From JAHRAW01 sp965203265 (GTDB lineage Bacteria; Pseudomonadota; Gammaproteobacteria; Arenicellales; Poriferihabitantaceae), in the NCBI GenBank assembly GCA_965203265.1, contig CBDBBV010000002.1, positions 2,170,001 to 2,234,000 on the forward strand: a stretch of DNA of 64,000 nucleotides, written 5' to 3'. Position numbers and translations under genes: made by a program. Positions 53,392 through 62,440 of the stretch are shown here, one piece after another. The notes below the pieces were generated by a model. It worked only from the letters and a program-made list of their open reading frames with translations. It was not told the DNA's origin and ran no database searches. How positions within the stretch are numbered: the first letter of the stretch is position 1; each line of letters starts with the position of its first letter.

Positions 53392-53509
53392 TGTATCCGG
53401 CGCGATTTTTCGCATTTTGCTATGGCGGCTGCGAGTCCGGGCGCGCTCATTTTCGGGCAACGGCCAACGCCCGCTTGAGCGGCGAGCCGGCGGGCGCATT
53501 TGCCGTGAA

Positions 53510-54538
53510 TCATTTGCGCGCGGGCGATGTTTCCCGCGCGGCCACGGATTTGCGATTGCGCGCCAACCGCCGAGCCATCTCAATCGCCGCCAACAAACTG
53601 GATTCACTCGCCTGAAAGGTGCCGGCCAACTCGCATGCGGTGCCGTGATCCACCGAGGTGCGCACGATGGGCAGGCCCAGCGTAAGGTTCACGGTCTCGC
53701 CGAAACCCGCGTGCTTGCTCACCGGCAAACCCTGATCGTGGTACATCGCCAACACCGCGTCGAGGGATGCCAGCCGGGTGGGGGTGAATGCCGTGTCCGC
53801 CGGCAGCGGGCCGACCACGGCGGCGCCGCGAGCGCGCAGGGCGTCCAGAGTCGGCGTGATCACCTCGACCTCCTCCCGCCCGATGTGCCCGCCCTCGCCG
53901 GCATGGGGGTTGAGCCCGCACACGCCGAGGGTCGGCTGCTCGATGGCGAACAGCTCGGCGAGATCGGCGAGTATGATCTCGACCACCTGCCGAAGTCGAT
54001 CCGCAGTGATCCAATTCGGCACTTCCGCCAGCGGGATATGGGTGGTCAACAGGCACACCCGCAGGCCGCCGCCGGCCAACATCATGACCGGCAGGGGGGC
54101 GCCGCAGCGCGCCGCGATCCACTCGGTGTGGCCGCTGAACGGTATGCCCGCGCGGTTGATGACGGCCTTGCTGACCGGCGCGGTGGCCATGGCGTCGAAT
54201 CGCCCGGCGTGGCAGAGATCGACCGCTTCGTCGATGCAACCGACGATGTGTTCGCCGTGGTCGGGGTTCAGCGTCCCTGGGACTACCCGAGCCGGGCACG
54301 CCCGATGAATCACCGGCAGCATCCCCGGACGATGGGGCGGATCGTTGCCATCGACCACCTGCACGCGCATTCCCGATGCTTTCTCCAAGGCCGCGGCGCG
54401 TGCTGCCAGCATATCGCGGTCGCCAATGGCAACGATGCCTGTCGCGCGCGACGATGCGGCGGCCTTCAAGACGATATCGGGGCCGATTCCGGCGGGGTCG
54501 CCGGTGGTGGTGATGATGGGGGGGGGTGATGTGGTCAT
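53510..54538 (-). CDS. pdxA: 4-hydroxythreonine-4-phosphate dehydrogenase
   Basis: The 342-aa enzyme of pyridoxal phosphate synthesis has TTGDPAGIGPDIVLKA at the start, TAPVSKAVI, SGHTEW, metal-ligand histidines (GLNPHAGEGG and MYHDQGL) and SVDHGTA. The start is ATG 54538; the fourth codon begins a run of nine C (54518-54526). An upstream ATG at 54583 is less likely. It is divergent from the Type ISP gene. Confidence 0.94.
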   Translation of the reverse strand: MTTSPPPIITTTGDPAGIGPDIVLKAAASSRATGIVAIGDRDMLAARAAALEKASGMRVQVVDGNDPPHRPGMLPVIHRACPARVVPGTLNPDHGEHIVGCIDEAVDLCHAGRFDAMATAPVSKAVINRAGIPFSGHTEWIAARCGAPLPVMMLAGGGLRVCLLTTHIPLAEVPNWITADRLRQVVEIILADLAELFAIEQPTLGVCGLNPHAGEGGHIGREEVEVITPTLDALRARGAAVVGPLPADTAFTPTRLASLDAVLAMYHDQGLPVSKHAGFGETVNLTLGLPIVRTSVDHGTACELAGTFQASESSLLAAIEMARRLARNRKSVAARETSPARK

Positions 54539-54797
54539 GTCATCTTGCGCATTGGTTTGCCGATGGAGTATATCGGTTTTCATATGGGGCTATGGGTTGG
54601 TTCAGCGAAACGGCGTCCTAGTTGCCGAGGGACACGCGGTCGCTTTTCAAGCGTGGTATCATCCGAAATACCACCCCCCCAAACCCCCACCGCCCACAAT
54701 CCCAACGCTTCCCGACACGGCACATCGCGCACGATGATCGTGAAACCGCTTGACCACCACTTTTCAAGCAGAAGCCAATCTCCCGAAGGTGAAACCA

Positions 54798-57230
54798 ATG
54801 CAGAGCACTGATCAGCAAGCCGCCATCCATAACGCGATTGAAATCGTGGAAGAGATGAGCCCGCAGAGCACTGACGGCCAATGGCTTGAGCGCCTCGTCG
54901 TTTCCATAGCCCCCCACATCAAAGAGTGGGACATCGAACGATGCTACCCCTGGTCCAAATGGCCCGATCGCAAAACTCACTTCCCACAATCCACCTCCAA
55001 AGATCTGGGAATCGATGCAGTGGGCATTCGTCGCAGTGATGGCGAGCGCATCGCCATTCAGTGCAAGTCCCATCAGTTGGACGAGCACGGCCATGGCGCA
55101 AGCATCACCAAGTCCGAAATCGACAGTTTCTCCAGCTCATCTGCAACAGACTTCTGGGCGGAGCGCTGGATTATTACCAATGGCGATAATCGGCCCGGCG
55201 GAAATGTGCTAGAGGTCGAGTCCATGCAGGGCAAGCCCATCAAGATGGTCAACATCGACCATGACCTGCGACAACAACAAGCCGCCTTCACCTACGAGGA
55301 ATGCCCCCACTGCGCACCCAACCCCGAAGGCGAGGAACGCCGACAAACCAAGTCCTGCATGCAGACCGAGGCCATCGCTGCTAGCGTCCGCATCCTCAAG
55401 GAGCACGAACGATCGGGTAGCGGCGGCCTGCCCCGCGGCCAAGCCCGCGGCAAAATCATCCTGCCCTGCGGCACCGGCAAGACCCGCATATCCTTGCGCA
55501 TCGTCGAGAAACTGACACAGCCGGGTGAACTGTCCATCGTTCTGTGCCCGTCCATCGCGTTGGTGGCCCAAATCCGGCGTGAATACCTGCAACACACCGA
55601 GGTGGACATCCGCGCGCTTGCCGTGTGCTCCGACGAAACCGCCGGCTACGATCCCAAGAAAGAGGACAAAGGAAACACCTTGGACGATCCCACCCGAGAC
55701 AACAGCAACGTCAGCGCATTCGAGGTAAAAGGGGCGGTCACTACCGATGCGGATGAAATCGCCGACTGGATCCGCCACGGCAACGGCCAAGTCAATGTGA
55801 TATTCGGCACCTATCAGAGCAGCCACCGGGTAGGTGAAGCCCTGCGCGCCACCAAAACCACCGCCTCCGTACTGGTGGCTGACGAAGCCCATCGCACTGC
55901 CGGGCTGCGCCGCAAGAAGGAGCTGGAAAAGCGCATCCGCGACTTCACCATCTGCCACGACAACAACCGCTTCCCGGCAAAGTACCGGGTTTATCAAACT
56001 GCCACGCCCCGCGTGTACGACACGGGTGGAAATTCCCGATCCAAAAACCCGGATTGGGTAGTACGGGACATGGATGACGAAACCATCTTCGGTGTGGAAC
56101 TGTACCGCAAGAGCTACCGGACAGCCGTAGCCAACGGCTGGTTGGCCGATTACCGCATCATCGCCTTGGGGGTCAACGACGCCGATGCTTACCACGCAGC
56201 CAACCTACTGGCGGAGACCACCGAACAAAAGGGCCGCAACGCCCTGACCACCACGCATTTCCTCAAGGGTCTGACTCTGGCCCTGGTGCTGGGAGGCGCC
56301 ACCAACACTTCGGCCAAGAGCGAGGCCGTTGTGAAATCGTGCATCGCCTTCATGAACACCGTTGCCAAATCCAAGGCCATGTCACAACAGCTGCAATCCG
56401 ACACCGTGCGAAATTGGGTGCAGAAGTGGTTGGACGACAACCGTGAAGGGCAGAAAGTCGCCGACTACGCGCTGGAACATCTGGATGCCAGCAGCAATGT
56501 TACGACGCGCGATAACGCCAAGGCCAAGTTGGGCGAGGCAACCCGAAACAAACCGCATGGCATCATCAACGTCGGCATCTTCGGTGAGGGTACCGACGCG
56601 CCTTCGCTGAGCGCCGTCGCTTTTTTGGAAGCCAGGAAAAGTCCCATTGACGTAATCCAAGCCGTAGGACGAGCCATGCGCACGGCACCGGACAAAGAAA
56701 CCGGCTACATCATCTGCCCCATCATCATCCCGCCCAACGTTGACGCCGAGCAATGGCTGAAGACCAGCGGGCCGGAAGATGGCTGGCAGGAACTGGGTCA
56801 GATATTGCTTGCCCTGCGCGCCCACGACAGCCGCATTGAGGACAACCTCTCCGAACTGCTCCAGTTGTACATCCCCGCAGAACCGGATACCCAAGCCACC
56901 GTAGTGGCCATAGCCAATCAGGAAAACGGCAGAATCCAGTACCATGGACACGTAGGTGCGCCGGGAGAGGCACAGAAAGCCGTCGAGCGCGTACTGGAAG
57001 GAGGCAGCCGGCCGTCAGAGGAGTTCATTTCACTGGTGGATTATTCGGCCATGTACGGAAAGACGCAGGAAACTAATACCCCCCCCCCCCCCCCCCCCCC
57101 TTCTCTCTCAATACGCCTGCCGGTTCTCAGCAGGAGTTGGCGGCAATGCCGCAGCCCAATGAGCCGGCGACGATTATTGCCGGCAAGAAGAACAGCGACG
57201 GAAATATCGAGCTGCGCATGGACAGCGTAG
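54798..57230 (+). CDS. Type ISP-like restriction enzyme, nuclease-helicase half
   Basis: As assembled it encodes 810 aa. ATG 54798 has AAGGTG upstream. Order: an Mrr-type PD-(D/E)xK nuclease (KDLGIDAVG with Asp73, then IAIQCK with Lys90), a superfamily 2 helicase (LPCGTGKT with Lys228, VADEAHR with Asp362, QAVGRAMRT near the end), and a helical coupler. The frame then enters a 22-nt C tract. Beyond it the last 37 or so residues (SRSWRQCRSPMSRRR) are an off-frame reading of the methylase linker, not natural sequence. With 20 or 23 C the frame joins the methylase, giving about 1691 residues, the architecture of LlaGI/LlaBIII. Confidence 0.88.
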   Translation: MQSTDQQAAIHNAIEIVEEMSPQSTDGQWLERLVVSIAPHIKEWDIERCYPWSKWPDRKTHFPQSTSKDLGIDAVGIRRSDGERIAIQCKSHQLDEHGHGASITKSEIDSFSSSSATDFWAERWIITNGDNRPGGNVLEVESMQGKPIKMVNIDHDLRQQQAAFTYEECPHCAPNPEGEERRQTKSCMQTEAIAASVRILKEHERSGSGGLPRGQARGKIILPCGTGKTRISLRIVEKLTQPGELSIVLCPSIALVAQIRREYLQHTEVDIRALAVCSDETAGYDPKKEDKGNTLDDPTRDNSNVSAFEVKGAVTTDADEIADWIRHGNGQVNVIFGTYQSSHRVGEALRATKTTASVLVADEAHRTAGLRRKKELEKRIRDFTICHDNNRFPAKYRVYQTATPRVYDTGGNSRSKNPDWVVRDMDDETIFGVELYRKSYRTAVANGWLADYRIIALGVNDADAYHAANLLAETTEQKGRNALTTTHFLKGLTLALVLGGATNTSAKSEAVVKSCIAFMNTVAKSKAMSQQLQSDTVRNWVQKWLDDNREGQKVADYALEHLDASSNVTTRDNAKAKLGEATRNKPHGIINVGIFGEGTDAPSLSAVAFLEARKSPIDVIQAVGRAMRTAPDKETGYIICPIIIPPNVDAEQWLKTSGPEDGWQELGQILLALRAHDSRIEDNLSELLQLYIPAEPDTQATVVAIANQENGRIQYHGHVGAPGEAQKAVERVLEGGSRPSEEFISLVDYSAMYGKTQETNTPPPPPPPSLSIRLPVLSRSWRQCRSPMSRRRLLPARRTATEISSCAWTA
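57079..57100 (+). repeat. 22-nt C tract joining helicase and methylase frames
   Basis: Immediately after GGAAACTAATA, 22 C code for polyproline. Tract lengths congruent to 2 modulo 3 (20 or 23) fuse the two halves; 22 gives a stop at 57230. Ideal for slipped-strand switching. Length in a short-read assembly is uncertain. Confidence 0.92.
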
Positions 57231-59875
57231 CCCGCGCCAAACCGAAAACCGATGGCACGCCGGGGGCCGTGGATATCAAGAAGACCAAGGCGAAAGCCAA
57301 GGACATGATCAACAAACAAACCGGCGTGCGTTTGCCTCACAGCAGCACGAGGAAACCCAGACGAACCCAACAGGAAGTAACCGAAAGCAATGCCACGCAG
57401 ATGCTCATACTGACCGGACTCGAAGACTACGGCAACGCCATCACGGCGAATCTGCTGTCCAAGTCCGGCCTGAGCCGGAACCGGGTCCTCAGAGACTTGA
57501 ACATACTGGAAGGCAGCGTCAACGAAGCGGCGCGTCACATGTGGGAAGATGATCTGTGCAATGATCTTGACAAGCACTTCGGTCTAGACAACCTGAATGA
57601 CGACAAGCGCAAGAGTCAGGCCAACGGCTGCACCATCGCCGCCCTCTTGATGATGAATGCCGCCATGCTGCACCAGCGCATCGCCGTTGGCAGATGGCTC
57701 AACAACATCAGCGATTTGGTAGAGGTCAAGAACGATGTGAAAGTGGTGCGCCGCGTCCGCAGGGAATGGGAACGCATCTTGCGCCATGACTTTCGCCCGG
57801 TGCTGGAACCGGCGGTCAACGCTATCGAAGCCGTTGAAGACACCGGCAAACTGGCCGGACTGGAACGGGCGCTGCGCCACATCACGGCGGAAGCCGAGCG
57901 CATCGCGGAAACCTACGCCGACATGGGTGCCGACCATGCCGGGCCGCTGTTCAATCGGGTGATGCGCAATCAAGCATCCGACGGCGCATTTTTCACTCGA
58001 CCGGTGGCCGCCTCCATCGCCGCCCGTCTCACTCTGGACGCCTGTGGCGATGTGAACTGGTCCGACCCGAACGTTTGGAAGGATCACAAGACCATTGATC
58101 TGGCTTGCGGCAGCGGCACCTTGTTGGCGGCCATGCTCGCCGATATGAAACGCCGAGCTAGGGAACAGGGCGCCGACGAGGCGCAAATTGCCGAATTGCA
58201 AAAGTTGGCGGTGGAGGAAACCATCAAGGGGCTGGATATCAATCCGGTATCCCTGCAACTGGCGGCGTCTCAGCTGACCACCGGCAATACGGAAATCCGT
58301 TATCGGCAGATGGGTTTACACCTGATGCCCTACGGCCCGCAAGCGGACAATCCGGCGCGGGTGTTCGCTGGTACGCTGGAGTTGTTGGGACAGAAGGAGA
58401 TTGTTCCTAGAGAGAACGAATTGGATTTGGCCGACGATGCAATCGATTCGCAAGTCGTTTGGGATCGGCAGGATGCCGCCGAGCTCGAAGACGCCGTTGA
58501 CGCGGCTAAAGATGCCCGCATCGTCATCATGAACCCGCCGTTCACCAACAGGGCCAAGGTGGGGGAAAAGTTTCCGAACGAGACCCAACGGGCACTGAGG
58601 TCCCGCGTGGACGACATGGAGAACATATTGGTACGCAATGACGAGCCGATGGACGACTTTACGGACAAAAATTCTATTCGCCCCTTGTTCGTCGCGCTGG
58701 CGGACAAATGTTTGCCGAGACAGGCCAGCGTTCTGGTAATGATCAATCCCACCATCGCCCTATGCGCACCGTCTGGATTGAATGAGCGCCGTATATTGGC
58801 CGAGCGTTACCACATTCATACTGTGCTTACCTGTCACCAGCCGGGCAATGTTAACCTGAGCCAGAACGCTGGCATCAATGAGAGCATCATAGTCCTACGA
58901 CGCCACAAGGATCGCCCCAAGCCCCCAACCAGGTTCATCAACTTGGACAGACTGCCAATCGACGACGACGAGGTGGACGACTTGCACAGCTGCCTGCTAG
59001 GATGTCAGCACGGGCAGATAGCGAATGGCTGGGGTGAAGTGTCGTACTGGCCGGCGGAACGAATTGAAGCCGGTGACTGGACCCCAGCTATCTGGCGTTC
59101 ACCCGAGCTCGCAGAAGCCGCGAGGCAATTTGCCGACAACGAAGATATGAAAGCATTTAGGGAAATACCAAACATAGCGATCCACAAGACAGGAGCAACC
59201 TTATACGGACCCTTCGAGAGATCAGAGATAGAAATCTCCGGGAGCTTCCCTGTATTGGCATCAAAAGGCGCGAAAGGGCAAACCAGCATCACCAGCACGC
59301 CGGACGAATACTGGATTCCCAAGAAAAACGACAAGGAAATGCGGTTGGTCAATGGCGGCATCCACCAAGAAACGAAGAAGATCCTCGAAAAAGCAGGGCA
59401 CTTGTTGATAACCCAAGGTCAGAACAATAACACAGCATGTTTAACTGCAACCGCGAGTGACGAGAAGCACGTGGGCATTGGCTACATTCCCGTCACCGGA
59501 CTAACTGCCGAAGAAAGCAAGGCAACCGCAGTATTTCTCAATTCAACACCGGGACGGCTACAACTGATGAGAAACGCGGGACGTACACTGGAGTTTCCTT
59601 TGTACAATCCTGCGGCCTCCGGCAACATCCGCATCCCCAACGTCAAAGACGACCGCATCCGCCAAACCCTGGCCGACTGCTGGGAGCGCACCAAGAACAT
59701 GACCGTGCCGCAGTTCCGCGATGGCGAGTGCGAAGTGCGCCGCCTGTGGGACGAAGCCGTGGCCGAGGCCCTGGGCTGGGACGCCGACGAACTGGCTCGC
59801 CTGCGCCACCTCCTCCACAAGGAGCCACATGTCCGTGGCCTCGGTTACAACCAGTACGCCGATAGCCCGGAATGA
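57146..59875 (+). CDS. Type ISP-like restriction enzyme, methyltransferase-specificity half
   Basis: The half encodes 909 aa from ATG 57146. An AGGAG nine nt upstream, or a TTG at 57137, could allow independent translation, though the frame is open back to the C tract. A Lys-rich linker (KKTKAKAKDMINKQ) precedes an N6-adenine methyltransferase: IDLACGSGTLL (motif I, about residue 318) and IVIMNPPFTN (NPPF, about 463). The C-terminal ~300 residues are a likely target recognition domain. The family modifies one strand and cuts by helicase translocation between sites. In the off state this half might still methylate, which cannot be decided here. Confidence 0.88.
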   Translation: MPQPNEPATIIAGKKNSDGNIELRMDSVARAKPKTDGTPGAVDIKKTKAKAKDMINKQTGVRLPHSSTRKPRRTQQEVTESNATQMLILTGLEDYGNAITANLLSKSGLSRNRVLRDLNILEGSVNEAARHMWEDDLCNDLDKHFGLDNLNDDKRKSQANGCTIAALLMMNAAMLHQRIAVGRWLNNISDLVEVKNDVKVVRRVRREWERILRHDFRPVLEPAVNAIEAVEDTGKLAGLERALRHITAEAERIAETYADMGADHAGPLFNRVMRNQASDGAFFTRPVAASIAARLTLDACGDVNWSDPNVWKDHKTIDLACGSGTLLAAMLADMKRRAREQGADEAQIAELQKLAVEETIKGLDINPVSLQLAASQLTTGNTEIRYRQMGLHLMPYGPQADNPARVFAGTLELLGQKEIVPRENELDLADDAIDSQVVWDRQDAAELEDAVDAAKDARIVIMNPPFTNRAKVGEKFPNETQRALRSRVDDMENILVRNDEPMDDFTDKNSIRPLFVALADKCLPRQASVLVMINPTIALCAPSGLNERRILAERYHIHTVLTCHQPGNVNLSQNAGINESIIVLRRHKDRPKPPTRFINLDRLPIDDDEVDDLHSCLLGCQHGQIANGWGEVSYWPAERIEAGDWTPAIWRSPELAEAARQFADNEDMKAFREIPNIAIHKTGATLYGPFERSEIEISGSFPVLASKGAKGQTSITSTPDEYWIPKKNDKEMRLVNGGIHQETKKILEKAGHLLITQGQNNNTACLTATASDEKHVGIGYIPVTGLTAEESKATAVFLNSTPGRLQLMRNAGRTLEFPLYNPAASGNIRIPNVKDDRIRQTLADCWERTKNMTVPQFRDGECEVRRLWDEAVAEALGWDADELARLRHLLHKEPHVRGLGYNQYADSPE

Positions 59876-60004
59876 CAAACCGCCTGCGTCAACATCTGGG
59901 TTACAATCGCAATCGTCATGTACGGGTGCGGGCAACGCAAGCGAAGCGGCAGCGCGCTCGACAATGATCAATGATTTTTGTTCGCAACGAAGAGAGAAAG
60001 TGAC

Positions 60005-60826
60005 ATGGAAAACACGGAAGACGAATACCTGCGGCTCGTGCTGGATGCGATTCGGGTTTGTGCGCACTACAAGCCGAAATTCGGCCAAGGGGCGAAAGCG
60101 GGTGCGGGTGGGCTGACCCTCGAACAATTTCGCAATCTGTATCGGGGAGATGTGTTCTACAGTTGGTTCGGTTTGGACAATCCGATGGTGTACGCGGCGC
60201 ACAAGGCAGCAGGCGGCATGACGAGCGTGTATCGGCAGATCGGGATCGGCTGTGAGAAATTGTTTCGCAGGATTGTGCGGGACTCCTTCGAACTGTCCGA
60301 GGAAGATGTTGCTTGGTCCTATCAAACAACATCGGCAAGTGGGCGCAAGCGAACGTTGTATTTGGACGGGCGCGTTCCGCTTGGCAAGATCGGCGATCCG
60401 GGGAAACGAGATCGATTTTACGAGTGGATGCGTGATTCCGCCAAGATGCTCGATGTTGACAAAAGAGTATTCGAGAGTTTGACGGGTACGATATTCGAGG
60501 TTCGTCAGGGCTACAAAAGCAAAGATTCCAAGCGGCAGAACGCCGACATCGCGAATGCCGCGACGGCCTATACGAAGGGATACTTCCCCTGTGTCGTTAT
60601 CTTGTCGGGACAGATCGATGACGATGTGCTGAGGCGGTATCGCGCCGAGAAATGGTCGGTGATTACCGGAATAACCGGCACCGAAAATCCCTTGATCTCG
60701 ACTTACTGCTTCATGCGGGATGTCATTGGATACGATCTGGCCGGATTTTTTGCGCGGAATCGAACTGCGCTTTATAAAGAGATCGACATGGTTTTGCAAA
60801 CTCTTCTCGCTGCGGAGACAACATGA
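60005..60826 (+). CDS. putative Type II restriction endonuclease
   Basis: The 273-aa protein starts at ATG 60005 (AAAGTGAC upstream). A candidate active site is GTIFEVRQGYKSKDSKRQNADI near residue 160: Glu then a Lys-rich segment, like PD-(D/E)xK or related nucleases with E-x-R-x-GYKSKDSKRQ. The rest is alpha/beta without other known domains. It overlaps the next gene, a DNA methyltransferase, by 4 bp (ATGA), which strongly suggests an RM pair. I cannot name the recognition sequence. Confidence 0.7.
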   Translation: MENTEDEYLRLVLDAIRVCAHYKPKFGQGAKAGAGGLTLEQFRNLYRGDVFYSWFGLDNPMVYAAHKAAGGMTSVYRQIGIGCEKLFRRIVRDSFELSEEDVAWSYQTTSASGRKRTLYLDGRVPLGKIGDPGKRDRFYEWMRDSAKMLDVDKRVFESLTGTIFEVRQGYKSKDSKRQNADIANAATAYTKGYFPCVVILSGQIDDDVLRRYRAEKWSVITGITGTENPLISTYCFMRDVIGYDLAGFFARNRTALYKEIDMVLQTLLAAETT

Positions 60827-62061
60827 ATATCATTGTCGGAGAGAACCTGCGACAAAGAGCGGATTACACGCAACGCTTCAACGCGCACGCCGGACGGCAC
60901 GGCTGGTTGCGGCTGACGCCTGCATATTCGGTCAAGATGGTCGAAGAATTGTTGAGCCGGTATGTGCGCCCGCTGCGCGTGTTGGACCCTTTTTGTGGAA
61001 CGGCAACGACGGCGTTGAGCGCGGCATACCACGGCCACGAGGGGGTGACCACGGACATCAATCCGTTTCTGGTCTGGCTCGGTCAAGCGAAGACGGCGCG
61101 GTATTCCCGTGCCACGATAGCCGCAACCCGAAGCGTCGGCGCACGGGTTATCGAAACAGTGAGGCATGGAAAGATCGAGCCGGTGAAGGCGCCCGCCATG
61201 CACAACCTCGATCGATGGTGGTGCCGCGAAGCGCTGGCGTTTCTTTGTGCGCTTAGATCCGCCATCGAGGCCGAGTGCGAGGCGGATTCAGCGAAACGCG
61301 ATCTGCTGTTGGTGGCGTTTTGCAGAACGTTGCTCTCATTGTCGAATGCGGCTTTCAATCACCAATCCATGTCCTTTCAGGATGATCGGCAATCGGATAT
61401 TCCGCTCCACGCCGATATGGGCGATCGATTCCGTAACGATGTGAATTTTGTACTGGAGGGCGCACAGGAAAACCCGAAAAGTACGGGCTATACGGTGTGC
61501 GGAGATGCCAGGAAATTAGCGGATACAGTGGACGGACTTTTCGATCTCGCGATTACCTCTCCGCCATATGCGAATCGGATGTCATATGTGCGCGAGTTGC
61601 GTCCGTACATGTATTGGCTCGGATTTCTCGATAATGGCCGGGATGCCGGTGAACTCGATTGGCTGACGATTGGCGGTACCTGGGGAATCGCAACCAGCCG
61701 ATTGCTTGAGTGGGAACAACCACCGAGGGCATTCAAACATCCAATTCTCGACGCGGCATTGGATCGAATATCCCACCACGACAACCGGAATGGCAAGCTA
61801 TTGGCGAACTATGTGGCCAAGTATTTCGCCGACATGTGGGCGCATTTCGATTCGCTGCGTTCGGTGTTGAACAAGGGCGCGGAAGTGCACTATATCGTGG
61901 GAAATTCCACCTTCTATGGCGTGCTTCTTCCGGTAGAAAGGCTTTACGCAGCGATGTTGGAGCGCTTGGGATTTGAAAACATCGAATGCCGCGTGATTCG
62001 AAAGCGGAATTCAAAAAAGGAATTGTTCGAATTCGATGTTTCGGCGCGTTGGCCCGGATGA
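60823..62061 (+). CDS. DNA methyltransferase (SPPY type) of a Type II-like RM system
   Basis: The 412-aa protein has AdoMet motif LDPFCGTATTAL (Asp55), and TSPPYANRMSYV (Ser246-Pro-Pro-Tyr) as the catalytic motif, typical of N4-cytosine and some N6-adenine methylases. Motif I precedes motif IV, with a ~190-residue insert between them that could hold the target recognition domain. The likely role is to protect the site cut by the partner at 60005. It is convergent with the alkyltransferase-like gene, 30 bp apart. Confidence 0.85.
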   Translation: MNIIVGENLRQRADYTQRFNAHAGRHGWLRLTPAYSVKMVEELLSRYVRPLRVLDPFCGTATTALSAAYHGHEGVTTDINPFLVWLGQAKTARYSRATIAATRSVGARVIETVRHGKIEPVKAPAMHNLDRWWCREALAFLCALRSAIEAECEADSAKRDLLLVAFCRTLLSLSNAAFNHQSMSFQDDRQSDIPLHADMGDRFRNDVNFVLEGAQENPKSTGYTVCGDARKLADTVDGLFDLAITSPPYANRMSYVRELRPYMYWLGFLDNGRDAGELDWLTIGGTWGIATSRLLEWEQPPRAFKHPILDAALDRISHHDNRNGKLLANYVAKYFADMWAHFDSLRSVLNKGAEVHYIVGNSTFYGVLLPVERLYAAMLERLGFENIECRVIRKRNSKKELFEFDVSARWPG

Positions 62062-62091
62062 TGGGAATGAGAGAAACCCCAACAACCCCAC

Positions 62092-62412
62092 TCACTCAAA
62101 ACCACCCCAATCACCTTCCCCCCACCCAAACCGCTCGAAATCCACCCGCCCGCGAGAATCGAACACCACCCCCTCCGCCAGCAGCCTTTGCCGCTGGCGT
62201 TCATCGCCTCCGCCTCCCTTGCGCAGGCTGATTTCGCCCTTGCCGTTGATGACTCGGTGCCATGGAATTCCCTCGTCCGGCGGCGTGGCGGCTAGGGCGT
62301 AGCCGACTTGGCGGGCGGTGCAGTGTGCCATTCTGGCGATGCGTCCGTAGCTGGCCACCGAGCCGCGCGGGATGCGCTTGACCACCGCATAGATGTCGCG
62401 GTAACTGCTCAT
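62092..62412 (-). CDS. alkyltransferase-like protein (ATL, MGMT family)
   Basis: The 106-aa protein has the DNA-binding helix-turn-helix of O6-alkylguanine-DNA alkyltransferases (GSVASYGRIARMAHC.ARQVG, PDEGIPWHRVINGKGEIS). The active-site Cys of PCHRV is replaced by Trp (PWHRV), which defines ATLs: they flag alkylated guanine for nucleotide excision repair without removing it. It lies 28 bp after glmS. The C-terminus has extra Gly and Asp residues. Confidence 0.9.
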   Translation of the reverse strand: MSSYRDIYAVVKRIPRGSVASYGRIARMAHCTARQVGYALAATPPDEGIPWHRVINGKGEISLRKGGGGDERQRQRLLAEGVVFDSRGRVDFERFGWGEGDWGGFE

Positions 62413-62440
62413 CGGCCTCGATCTCGCTCGGCGCGAACAT

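Noticed and set aside
57101..57230. Natural C-terminus of the helicase protein
   Set aside because: These residues are Arg/Ser/Trp-rich and are the off-frame reading of the linker of the methylase half.
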